From Thalassiosira profunda (Eukaryota > Bacillariophyta > Thalassiosirophyceae > Thalassiosirales > Thalassiosiraceae), in assembly GCA_036939355.1 (NCBI GenBank), contig JALLAP010000076.1:1-21000 (forward strand): DNA of 21,000 nucleotides, written 5' to 3'. The position numbers and the translations under genes were made by a program. The notes under the pieces were generated by a model that was given only the letters and a program-made list of their open reading frames with translations, did not search any database and was not told the origin of the DNA. Of this stretch, positions 1 through 9,700 are shown one piece after another; the stretch's first letter is position 1; every line of letters begins with the position of its first letter.

Positions 1-2
1 TG

Positions 3-80
3 GGATTGGCCCGGGGCGGCGAGCTGGGCATCTTCACGCCCATGTATTTGATGGTGGGACAGGTGCCGTTGGACAAATAG
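3..80 (+). CDS. 3' end of an unidentified gene (partial)
   Basis: The third forward frame is open from the window edge and ends at a TAG at 78-80. It gives about 25 residues, ending ELGIFTPMYLMVGQVPLDK. The peptide has ordinary protein composition with a hydrophobic stretch (IFTPMYLMV), and the stop is followed by G/T-rich sequence that resembles a 3' UTR. If real, the gene converges on the minus-strand gene that ends at 317. The fragment is too short to assign a family, and an open frame this short could be chance. Confidence 0.3.
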   Translation, partial: GLARGGELGIFTPMYLMVGQVPLDK

Positions 81-316
81 GCGTGGTGTGTGGTCTGGTG
101 GGATGTGGAGATGGGAGGTGGATGCGAGAATTGGAGGGACGAATGTGGACGTGTGTGTTTTGTGGATTGAGCGGCGAATAGATACGATGTGTTGTGATAG
201 GACAAGTTAAACGAAAGGGAGCCATTGGATCACATTTTATGGTCAAGTACCAGCGAAGAATGTGTACGTCGTTGTGTCCTCTTTGGTAACCAATCGCGTT
301 CGATTGTCGCCACTCT

Positions 317-1354
317 TTATTCATCTTTGTTTCTGGAAGGCTGCACAATATTTTCTTCCACATCTTTCCATTTGATGCAAAACCGTTTGTGCCCACCTCC
401 CTCCGCTGTTTTCCAATGCCGTATCTGGCAACCCTTGCTGCAATACCAAGCCGAGCGGCACCTGAGACATCTACTGTGCGGCTTCTCAGGAGGAGCTTCC
501 TTGTTGCATCCGAAGCACATCCCACTCACATCCTCCTCTATCCCTTTCAAGGATTCCAAGGTGCATGAGATCCAGTCTTCGTCCCCCTTCGCAGCTGCCC
601 ACCTAAGCCAATGCATCCCCTTCGTGAAATTGGGATTGTCCGGCGGTGGTATGTCTGGATCTGGTCGGCACATTGTCTCTCCCAACAAGCCCATTGATTT
701 CGCGTCCCCTCTCTCAGCAGCTGGCGTCAACACGCGGATCGCCTCTTCCGATGATTCTTGGAGTCCGTACTCTCCATAATAGTGAGCCAGGCCCAGGTTG
801 TAGCATGCATCGTCGTAGCCCTTCGATGCTGAGCTCCTCAGATATCGCAGGTACTCCGCAGTATTCCCCTCTTCTCTCAACAAGACAGCTAGATGGTGTT
901 CGGCACCTGCGTGGCCCTGCTCCGTTGCAGCGAGATACCACCGCTTTGCTTCTGCTGTCGATTGTGGCAAACCATGCGCACCATCGTGATACATGTCGCC
1001 GATCACATATTGACAAGTCGGGTCTCCCTTGTTCGCGCCAAGCATCAATATTTCCGTGCCCCTTCGCACGTTTTTCTCCACCCCTCGTTGTCCCTCAATG
1101 AAATGCACCCCTAAATCGACATACATATTCAGAGGGAGCCGGCCCTTATCGAATCGGTCTTTCATGAACTTCCAGATTGTACTAAGCGCAGGTTTTCGGG
1201 CCCGGCAGAGTGGGCAACAGCGCTGGAGCTGCTCTTCCTCCCTTCCGAAAGAACCGCTGCCAGACACATGCTGCTTTTCACTGCAATCCACACAAACTGA
1301 TCCACCACAACAAATCAGCAGCTTCCGCCGGTCCGTATCCCAAAACGGCGCCAT
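317..1354 (-). CDS. RING-like / SEL1-repeat / MYND-finger protein, copy A (altered ends)
   Basis: Read from the ATG at 1354, this is 345 aa: the second half of a RING-like Cys module (ICC..., CPLC), then SEL1-type repeats (AKRWYLAATEQGHAGAEHHLA, AIRVLTPAAERGDAKSMGLLG), then a MYND zinc finger from about residue 280 (CFGC, CLRC, WYCSKGC, H, FC). SEL1 repeats are helical protein-binding repeats and MYND fingers bind peptides, so a ubiquitin-ligase or scaffold role is an inference. Two close paralogs lie at 17656-18732 and 19612-20670. Similarity to them continues upstream of 1354 in the same open frame (DCPLCLGP, then SKSDAAV) to a CTG at 1429-1427, where the paralogs have their ATG. Starting at 1354 therefore loses the first Cys pair of the RING. 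The C-terminus runs about 15 residues past the paralogs' shared FCIKWK end because their TAG is absent. It is either a diverging gene with a non-AUG or alternative start, or an early pseudogene. Confidence 0.7.
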   Translation of the reverse strand: MAPFWDTDRRKLLICCGGSVCVDCSEKQHVSGSGSFGREEEQLQRCCPLCRARKPALSTIWKFMKDRFDKGRLPLNMYVDLGVHFIEGQRGVEKNVRRGTEILMLGANKGDPTCQYVIGDMYHDGAHGLPQSTAEAKRWYLAATEQGHAGAEHHLAVLLREEGNTAEYLRYLRSSASKGYDDACYNLGLAHYYGEYGLQESSEEAIRVLTPAAERGDAKSMGLLGETMCRPDPDIPPPDNPNFTKGMHWLRWAAAKGDEDWISCTLESLKGIEEDVSGMCFGCNKEAPPEKPHSRCLRCRSAWYCSKGCQIRHWKTAEGGGHKRFCIKWKDVEENIVQPSRNKDE

Positions 1355-1426
1355 GGGCCCCAGGCAGAGCGGGCAGTCCTCCTTCTCCCCATTGTCGCCT
1401 CGGGCGACGGCTGCGTCTGATTTCGA

Positions 1427-1440
1427 CAGACGGGTGCACC
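1427..1440 (-). promoter_or_regulatory. GGTGCACC palindrome next to the lost start of copy A
   Basis: The self-complementary octamer GGTGCACC lies at 1433-1440, three bases before the CTG (1429-1427) that aligns with the start codon of the paralogs. The same octamer occurs 13 and 15 bases before the ATG of copies B and C. The spacing here is shorter, consistent with a deletion of about two dozen bases that removed the ATG. Whether it is a control element or simply shared ancestry is undecided. Confidence 0.45.
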
Positions 1441-1470
1441 GCTGTTCCTCGCGCGGTGCTCGCCGCCCAC

Positions 1471-1782
1471 CTGTGCGCTTCCAGCTGCCCCCCGGATAAG
1501 ACTATCCTCGACCGCGACGTCCCCCGAGCGAGGGGAAGGAGCAGCTTGCTCCTTCCGCACCGGCCTCGTCGCCTTGACAAACCTCGGCATTCCCGGCGGC
1601 GCCCGACACCTCCGCGTATTCTTCTTTCTGACCCTTGGGCGGTCGGATTCGGTACATTGGGGGGCCGCTTCAACCACAACTTTCTCAGCCGTTTCCTCCC
1701 CGGTAATGGCGGCTGCGGCATCTAACTCGGAGCTGAGCCTGTCCAAGGCCTCGGATTGGTCAACGTCGCCATCGTTCGCCAT
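1471..1782 (-). CDS. possible disordered coding segment upstream of copy A
   Basis: From an ATG at 1782 the minus strand encodes an acidic, Ala/Glu-rich start (MANDGDVDQSEALDRLSSEL) followed by a basic stretch (RPRVRKKNTRRCR...KATRPVRKEQ). This looks more like a disordered nuclear protein than random translation. The same frame also opens further upstream at 1896. A consensus-like donor (CAG|GTGGGC) follows at 1471/1470. It could be a 5' exon of the RING-SEL1-MYND gene or of another product. The only in-frame junction I found would need a 29-nt intron, which is implausibly short beside the 70-500-nt introns elsewhere in this window. No family is recognised, and it may be untranslated. Confidence 0.22.
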
Positions 1783-2068
1783 TTCTTGCCAGGAGACGCG
1801 AGATCTCGAATATGCACATGCACCACTCGACCGCAGTTGCAGTTTGCGCCCTAAACTCACTCCCGCGATGCCACGTTGCCCCGAGTGAGCCGCCACGGCT
1901 CTATTATCAAGAGCCTTGCCCCGCTCCTGTCCACTGGGGCCGCGGCGTCCTCGTCCTCGTATCGTCCTCTCGGCTCGCGAGCCGGCGTTTGAAAGATTTG
2001 CAGGGGGAGATGGAAGGAACTACAGATTTTTATAGTGATTCCTCCATATTTATGTAGAACGTGCATAT

Positions 2069-2102
2069 GGTTCCGGCGTAGAGTCTTGGTTCCGGCGTAG
2101 AG
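2069..2102. repeat. 15-bp direct repeat, two copies
   Basis: GGTTCCGGCGTAGAG occurs at 2069-2083 and again at 2088-2102, separated by four bases. Two small perfect hairpins follow nearby: GCCT/AGGC around 2102-2113 and TGCTC/GAGCA around 2146-2159. No function is apparent. Confidence 0.7.
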
Positions 2103-3160
2103 CCTACTGAGGCTCGCCGGTTCGAAATAAAGATCCAAAGTCGGTTTGCTCAAGCGAGCACAGTGCACCCCGCGAGCTGCAAGGCTACAGCGAGCAACGG
2201 TCGCAAGGATGCGGGAAGTCGTGACTAAGAAAGAGTGGGGGGAGGCTCAGTGCATTCCCCGCCGCCCAGAGTCGCCCATTCACCGTTGCCGCAACCCCCC
2301 GAAGCCGCCGCCGCGGAACAAACATCCCCCATCACACCCAGGTGCGTGCCCGTGATGTGCCGACGCAATTGTCTAGCCCGTCGTCATTGCTTGCGGCCAT
2401 GGTGGAGTCGTGCGCGTAAAAAATGCATTTCATTCGAGGCCGCGTTCTGACCGCCTGCCGTCCTCTCCCCTCCTCTATTAATTTCCATCGCTCGCAGGCC
2501 CACGAGGCCCAACCGTAGATTATTATTTGCGTGGGCCCGCCCCTGCGCTCCAAGGAAGAGGTGAGCCGCTCTTTTATGCTCCACACGGCCGCGTGCCCTC
2601 GATTTTTTATGGGCATGTTCATTTTTTGTGGGAGGAGCAGCGATTGTGGCGACGGCACCGCGACGACGGGCAGCCCTCCTGGCTCTGCTGGACGGGCGGG
2701 CATTGGGGGGAGCCAGCCATGGAGCTGAAAAATTTTTGCTGGGGCCCGGGGTGTGCACGTGTGGCGGAGCAAGAAAGTGCATGCCCGGGGGTGTCAATAC
2801 TTGACCGCATTCGGCGCCTCGGGGGGTTCTGTTTCTGTCGTTTGCGCGGGTATTCCCCTCGTGTGCACATAGTGCACATATCTTTTGTACCATTTGTCAT
2901 TGGGGCGGGGGATGTCATACAAGGCTGTGCATATCTTGTGCGCAATTACGCGCTGTTGCGAGGGGCAGTCGTAGCTCGACCTGGAGGGGCATGTCGGGTA
3001 TTGGCGTGGGGTCGGGGGTGCGCGTCATGCTGCTAGAGGTGCTCGTTTTTGCCCTGCACATATCATGTGCATTTTTTATGTTGTGGCATCTTTGGGCGCG
3101 TATCGTCTTGCGCGTGCTGTTCTCCGCCTCCTGCCCACCTCGCGTCACGGTATGTTGGCC

Positions 3161-3213
3161 GGGGGATATTGCCCGGGGGATGGACGGGGGATATAATTGG
3201 CTGGGATCGGGGG
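3161..3213 (+). other. cluster of G5 runs (possible G-quadruplex)
   Basis: Four runs of five G lie at 3161-3165, 3175-3179, 3186-3190 and 3209-3213, three of them in the context GGGGGAT. Another GGGGGAT occurs just after 2900. The loops are 9, 6 and 18 bases, longer than in a classic quadruplex motif, so folding is only a possibility. The cluster lies about 500 bp upstream of the large gene. Confidence 0.3.
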
Positions 3214-3483
3214 AGAAAGGTTCACTATCGTTGGCCGGGAAAGGGGGCTGCCGGGCCGTCATGGTTTTGCTGTGTTTTGTTGGATTGTCGTGCCAAAGAA
3301 AGTGCTTGGGATGGTGTTGTTGCGTAGATACTTGCTTTTGTGGCTGTGCTATGTGTACATACTGCGCGTCACGTTTCCTGCTAAAACGCGATCTCACCAA
3401 TGCTCCTTCGTACCACAAATTCAGATACCCTCTCCACCGAATATCACCACCTTCAACTACGCGTAGTCGATTCTCGCATTGAG

Positions 3484-3682
3484 GTGAGCTCGATCTTTCT
3501 TGTGAGGTGGCAGACTATCGTGTCAGCGAGGCACGGTGTCGTTGGCGATACGGACTGAGGGTTCTTGGTGTGGAAGGGCCGGAGTAGAGGCTTTGTGTGC
3601 GTATGGACTCGCTCCGGCATGTCCGTGTATGGCCGGTAAAGAACACACGCGCTAACCATTTCGTTCTCCCGCCCCCCTGCAG
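3484..3682 (+). other. candidate 5' UTR intron of the large gene
   Basis: A strong donor (GAG|GTGAGCTC) at 3484 and a pyrimidine-rich acceptor (CCCGCCCCCCTGCAG) ending at 3682 bracket 199 bases. The acceptor lies 23 bases before the ATG at 3706. The donor resembles those of the coding introns downstream (GTGAGT, GTGAAT). It would be a leader intron, so no reading frame is available to test it. Confidence 0.45.
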
Positions 3683-3705
3683 ACATCGCCCCGCGGCCCG
3701 CCGCC

Positions 3706-6700
3706 ATGGCCCGGAAGAACGCCCGGCTCTGGGAGCACCTCGACGAAGACGATGAAGAGGCCGCAAACAATGCATTTGCAGGCGGCCGGCTCCGGCAGGA
3801 GCACGTTGAAGGCGAGGAGGCCGAGGCCTCGGAGGACATGCGAGGGGTGAGTTTTCGTCCTTTCATGGGAGGATAGAAGACTCGAGCTCTCCGTGGACAC
3901 GGCCGGGTGTCGTTGACGACGCTGTAGAGAGGCTGCGACCCGTCTTGTGTGCGTGGGCACGTGCTCCACTCGTGCAGTGGGCATCGTGGCACCGTCGACG
4001 GGTGTGTGGTGGAGGTGGGCATTTCGATTTGGCGTAGATTTGTAGGGTGGGCGTGATATCAGATTTGTGGCTGTTGCACGTTCACATTCCGGTCATATCG
4101 CTCATCCTCTCTTTCCCCTGCCTCTCGCATTCCCAGGAAGGAGCCCAGAACGAGGAAGCGAAGGCGGACGATGCCGAGGTGCCCGCGGCCGCGGAAGGAG
4201 AGGCGGAGCTGATGGACGTGGGCGCGGGGATGGACGAGGACGACGCGCAGCTTCGGCTTGGCATTGCCATGAGCTTGGCGGAGGTCGACGACGCCGCAGC
4301 GGAAGAGGCTCAGGGCCCCTTCATGCTCCCGGCGCCGATATCTGGTGTGGGTCGAGACGTCGTTTCGCAGAGGGGCGAGTTTGCCAGCGATGCCGAAAAG
4401 TTGGGCGGGGCGAATGGCACAACCTACCAGCGCAAGCCGGGCGTGCCGAACGTCCACGATGGGCAGCTACTGGTCCGGCTCAAGAAGAAGCGGTTCGTCC
4501 TACTCGACTACGGCTACGTTCCCACTGTACGGGATCGGGAGCTCGCCAAGACGGATCCCCACATCTACCTCCCGGACGGAGCCGGCGAAACCCAATGCTC
4601 CAACGACGACTGCATCAAGATTGGCGTGCCTTGTTGTTTCTACGACAGTGATCCGGGCGAACCAGTGTCCCTCTACCTGCGCAGTGGGCTGTGCTTCGAG
4701 TGCCAGAAGACCCTCAACGAGAAGAGGTGGCGGAGACGCAAGAAGAAAAGTGCAGAGGCCGAAGATAGCAGCCAAGCTTCGAACCTCGGCACAGTTGGTG
4801 AATGGGTCCTTGTTTGCTTTTTGTCGCTACTTGAAATCCACCGTTGGCTGATTCCCCTTTCATTCTTCCGTCCCCCCATCCCTCTGCAGATATCACCCTG
4901 TGGCCCGCCATACCCCTCTCCGCGGCCGCCGGGGCGGCTGCAAGCCTGGCCACTGGGAAGGAGAATGCCGAGAATGTCGAGCGTGACCTCCCACCGCCCT
5001 GCCGCTGCAGCAAAAGCAAGTGCCTGCAGCTCTACTGCGCCTGCTTCGCGGCCTCGCGCCACTGCAACAGGTGCCGGTGCACCAATTGCAAGAACACGCC
5101 GGACTACGAGTCGATCCGTCGAGATGCCATCGCTCGCGCGAAGGAGAAGAATCCCAACGCCTTCACCCTGCGGCCCGCCATGGCCTCCCGACATGACCTC
5201 CCGCCGCCCTGCAACTGTAGAAAGAGCAAGTGTCTAATGCTCTACTGCGACTGCTTTGCGGCCTTGCACTACTGCAACGGGTGCAGGTGCACCGACTGCC
5301 GGAACACGAAGGACTACGAGTCGACCCGCCAAGAGGCCATCGCTGTCGCAAAGAAGAATACTCCTCGCGCCTTCGAGCAGAAGAACTGCCGCTGCACTAA
5401 GTCCAAGTGCCTCAAGAAGTACTGCGTGTGCTTCCAGGACGGCGTCGTCTGCGGTGCCGATTGCAAATGCTCCAACTGCGAAAACTTCGAGGGGAGCCAG
5501 GCCCTGATTGATCGTCGTAAGAAGATTGAGGATCACGAGGGCGTCGAGGCTGCGAACGCAGTCGGTGAGTAGTTGCTTTATTCTGTCGAGTACATGCATA
5601 CGATGACCTCGCTCAGTTGATTCCTCTGCACTCTCCTTTAGACGCTACTCATAAGATCCAAGCAGAGGCACCGGGCGCGGTCGGCCTCAGGCGAGCCAGT
5701 CGGCGAAGGGCCAAGGGGTCGGCCAAGAGCAAGGAGAGCTCGGACGGGCGAAGCTCCGAAAGCGACGCGGAATTCAACCTCAATTTGGCCGGCAGCGATA
5801 GCGACGTGGATTCCGACATCACGTTCGTTGACCGGTATCCCGTTGGGACGACCGTCAAGGATCAATTCAAGGTTGACGGGGCGGAGGCGCAGGACTTCTT
5901 TGGCGAGATCACAGAACACAGAGATTTGGAGGAAGGTCTGATCTATGTCGTTGCCTTCGATGGTGATGATGAAGAGTATCGTTATGCCACAGACCGCGTT
6001 GGAGATTGCCCAGGCATTGCCGAAGTAGCGGTCTGCAACCGTGACGGCTGCACTGAAATTGTCGCGGCTGACAGTCACAGGTGCGAGGGCCATGGCACGG
6101 CGAGCAACGCTCGAAGGCAGGTTAATAATCGAGATCAGAGGGCCCGCGCACGCAATGCTCGCAGCGGCAGTCAATCGTGAGTCATTGTGTGTAGGACACC
6201 TCCGTTATCTTTCAACATCCATTTTGCTCACATTCTCTTCACCTAGCGTTGATGCTGAAGACGACGACGCATCGAGTGGTGGCCGCATGCTCCCGGCGCC
6301 CCTGCACGACTCTGGCGATAGGTCGCGAACCTGTACCCAAGATGTCCGGAACGACGTGCCATCTTTGTGGAGGGTGGGGAATACCGAGTGCGCTCCAAAG
6401 GTGGCCATCCGGACGACGCTTGAGGCTGAATTTCCCCACGTCAGATCGTCCTTGGTCGTGGCTGGTCGCGGCGACGGTCCGCTTGACGAGCCGTACCACG
6501 GCCGGTCAACGCCGTCGGATTTCCTCCGGACGATGCTTCTCAACGAACCGAAAAGGATCGAACTGAGAAACAAAAGTTCCGGCCCAAAATGTTTCAGTGT
6601 TTATCGGGATGAGAGCCATTGCGAAGGAGCTCAAGCAGTGATATTCCAACTCGACGGGTGGGACCCCAACACGGTCCTCGTGACAGCGAGGACCTCGTTG

Positions 6701-9700
6701 GGGTCTCATCTGCGTGAGCATTCCGAGGCAGAGCTTGGCTGCTGGAGTGAGCACACTCAAGGCTGCTGGTATGATGAAGAATACACTCCGTACCAAGGAG
6801 TGTTCATCTTCAGAGAGATCGAAGGCATGTGCCCTGTGGGCTACTGCCGAAACGACGGCGAACCTGTTGGCTGCTCCCTACGCGACGGTGATTTCATCGG
6901 CGTTTTCAACGATGGGATTCTTGTGGATCAGTTCATCCTCGACGTCCCATCGCACTACGTACTACTCGGACAGATGCGCCAAGTCTATCGTCTGCCTGCG
7001 CGGGAGCGTGCTCCTCAAAGCCCCAGCGACGACGAAGCCGCCAATCTCTTGCAACCCTATCCTCCTAGCGACACCAGCGTTGCGGACGACGATGCCGGTG
7101 ACCCGCCTGCAGGCGCAGTGGCTTTGTTCAAGGAGGAACTACGACGATTGGGTGCTGCAAAGCGGCACTTCCGACCAAGGGAGGTCGTTGTGGCCGAGTT
7201 CCGACTGCTTGAGGCATTTTTGGACCGGATGGAGGCCGCGCTCGACCCTCGAAATCCCCACTTTGCTGACTGCGAAGAGATTGCCAAGCACGTCATCGTC
7301 CTGTTGCAGCGCATGGAGGAGCAAAGGAGACAAATGGCTCTTTTCGAGGTGGCGAATTCCAAGAACGAGTTGAAGCGCGCCGAGAATGAGCTTAGCTTTT
7401 TCGCGGAGATCAACTCAAAGAGTTCCTTCGCCAGCATTATGACCCACCTCGAACGAGCTACTACGGAGAAAGCCAAGAAGGGCATCAACCGGTCCGTCGA
7501 TGTGCCCTTCGAATTGGAAGAATCGCTGCTGCGGCTGAAAGCAGCCATTTGCAAGTGCAAGGGCGAGCCGTATGACGAGAAACTCAATTTGAAGATTATC
7601 GATGAGATGAAAGCCTTCCTTCGCTGGGAGCAGCCCCTCTTGAATTTGCTAGCAAATTGCGTGAATTTGACACTCATGTCGAAGATCGACGGTAAGTCGA
7701 AGTGCTTTGTCCTTCTTTGAGCCCTGTTTTCGTCGAACTAACTGGCTCTCTTCTCACTGCAGCGAAAGTTCCCGTCGAATGGGTGCTGTATGATGAGGAA
7801 TCCATGGCTCAAGCGAGGCAGCTGGCGGAGGCGATCGGTGTCGATCTCCCACCCCGCGTGAAAATGGACCGCTACAAGAGAGACGTTCTCATGCCGGCAA
7901 TGAAGGCTGCCAACGAAGAGCTGAAAGATCTGGCTCTGAAAGTGCACAAGAAGTTGCATCGCAAGCTCACGAATACGCGATACAATACACGGCACAGCGA
8001 CAAAATCGACGCCGTGCTTCGGAGCGTCCAATCGAGTACGTTTGATTCAGACAAGGGAGAAGGCGACATCGACTTCATCATTGCATCAGACGCTTCGTGT
8101 GCTACAAAGAGCAAGCGTTGTCACGATCGAATGACGAGAATGACGTGCCTTCAGTCCAACATCGTGTTGCTGCCCCTTGCATTGCCTCTGCTTCCTTCTG
8201 ACATGAGATCGCACTTCCTTCGAACGTTGCTTCTCAATGCACCGACGTTGATCAAAGCGTCATGCGATCTTATGCTGAACGACGGGTTCTTCTTCTTGAA
8301 TAACACTGACTGTGGCAGCATTGCCAAGAGCATGAAAAAGAGCTTCGCGCATGATATCTCGATCGTCGAAACGACGTTGACAAGGATTGTCATTGTCGAG
8401 CAGGGCCAGATCGAAGCCTTCGATCAGTGGCTGAGAGCTGGCCTTGTGAAGGCAAGGAAGACCGCAGCAGCTAAGATCCAAGCAGAGGCGCAGGGCCTGG
8501 CCAGCCCGAGACCAGCCAAGGGCCCTAAGAAACCTGCGACAAAGAAGGGCCGGCGAGGGGCCAAGGGGCCGGCCAAGAACGTCCAACTCTCCGGCGGTCG
8601 CAGCTTTGGGCTGGACAGCTCGGACGGCAAAGACGACACGCAGGACGATGAGGCCGACTTTACCAAGAGCAGAGGCAGATGGGAACGCTCCACCGACGAT
8701 GACGACCCGGGCGACGGCGCGGCGGCGGGCTCTTCCAAGACAGCGAAGGGCCGTTGCAACGACGAGGCCTCCCAGCGAGGCAATTCCGCGCCGCCAAATG
8801 CCAAGGCTCGAGATTTCGTCTACGAGGGCGAGCGCGAGAATGGCAAGGCGCACGGCAAAGGCGTCTGCAAATTCACGACCACCGTCAAAGTCCTCGAGGG
8901 CGATTGGGTGAACGGCAAGCTGCACGGAAGGGGAAAGATGACGCTTGCTTCCGGGCGTGTGTACGATGGCGAGTGGAAGGACGGCAAAATACACGGCACT
9001 GGGAAGATGTCGTATGAGAACGGCAAGGGCGTCTACGACGGCCAGTGGGTGTCAGGGAAGAGACACGGTCGAGGGATCTACGAGTGGGGGGATGGTGGAC
9101 TCTACGACGGAGAGTGGCAGGGTAATGAGAGGCACGGGAGGGGGGCGATGAAGTGGAACGATGGAAAAGTCTACGAGGGAGAGTGGGAGAATAAGAAGAA
9201 GCACGGCGCTGGGACCATGACCCTCGCGAACGGCACCGTTTACGACGGCGAGTGGGAGAACGGCAAGCTGCAGCGCCTGAACCACAACGTCTACGAGGGC
9301 GAGCGCGATGAGAATGGCAGGCCGCACGGAAGGGGAAAGCTCACGTGGAAGAACCTCGACGTCTACGACGGCCAGTGGGTGGCCGGCAAGCTGCACGGCA
9401 CCGGGACGTACACATTCGCGGACGGGAGCGTCTACGAGGGCGAGTACAGGGATGGGAAGAAGCAGGGCAAGGGCGTCTACGAGAGTTCGTCTGGCAACGT
9501 CTACGATGGCGAATACAGGGATGGCAAGCTGCACGGCACCGGGACGTTCGTGTGGGCGGACGACGGCAGAGTCTACGAGGGCGAGTGGGTCGAAAGCAAG
9601 CCACACGGAAAAGGCACCTTCACCTACGCAAATGGCGACGTGTACGAAGGCGAGCTGCGAAATGGCAAAAGACACGGGAGGGGAAAGATGAGGTACGAGT

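Larger units (their letters stand above)
1900..3480. other. gene-poor interval without a convincing gene
   Basis: Open frames exist here on both strands, but they overlap each other, match no family I recognise and have odd low-complexity composition. The + strand becomes G/T-rich from about 2.6 kb with several G5 runs. Fragments such as TGTGCACATA and GTGCATATC recur (about 2750, 2863-2880, 2927, 3055-3072). The right end (from about 3.4 kb) is A/C/T-rich and probably belongs to the leader of the gene that starts at 3706. Confidence 0.5.

Noticed and set aside
317..340. NKDE end of copy A as an ER-retention signal
   Set aside because: It lacks the final Leu of KDEL-type signals, there is no signal peptide, and the extension arises from a lost stop codon.
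225..1500. Plus-strand open frames opposite copy A
   Set aside because: They lie antisense to a clear RING-SEL1-MYND coding sequence and have no recognisable features.
2105..2160. tRNA-like sequence (GGTTCGAAAT)
   Set aside because: The flanks do not pair to form a T-stem, and no matching acceptor or anticodon arms could be placed.
4047..4136. Alternative start at 4047 giving a signal-peptide-like leader to the fusion protein
   Set aside because: The hydrophobic leader is the translated pyrimidine tract before the acceptor at 4136. The exon at 3706-3846 joins in frame with a better start context and matching acidic composition.
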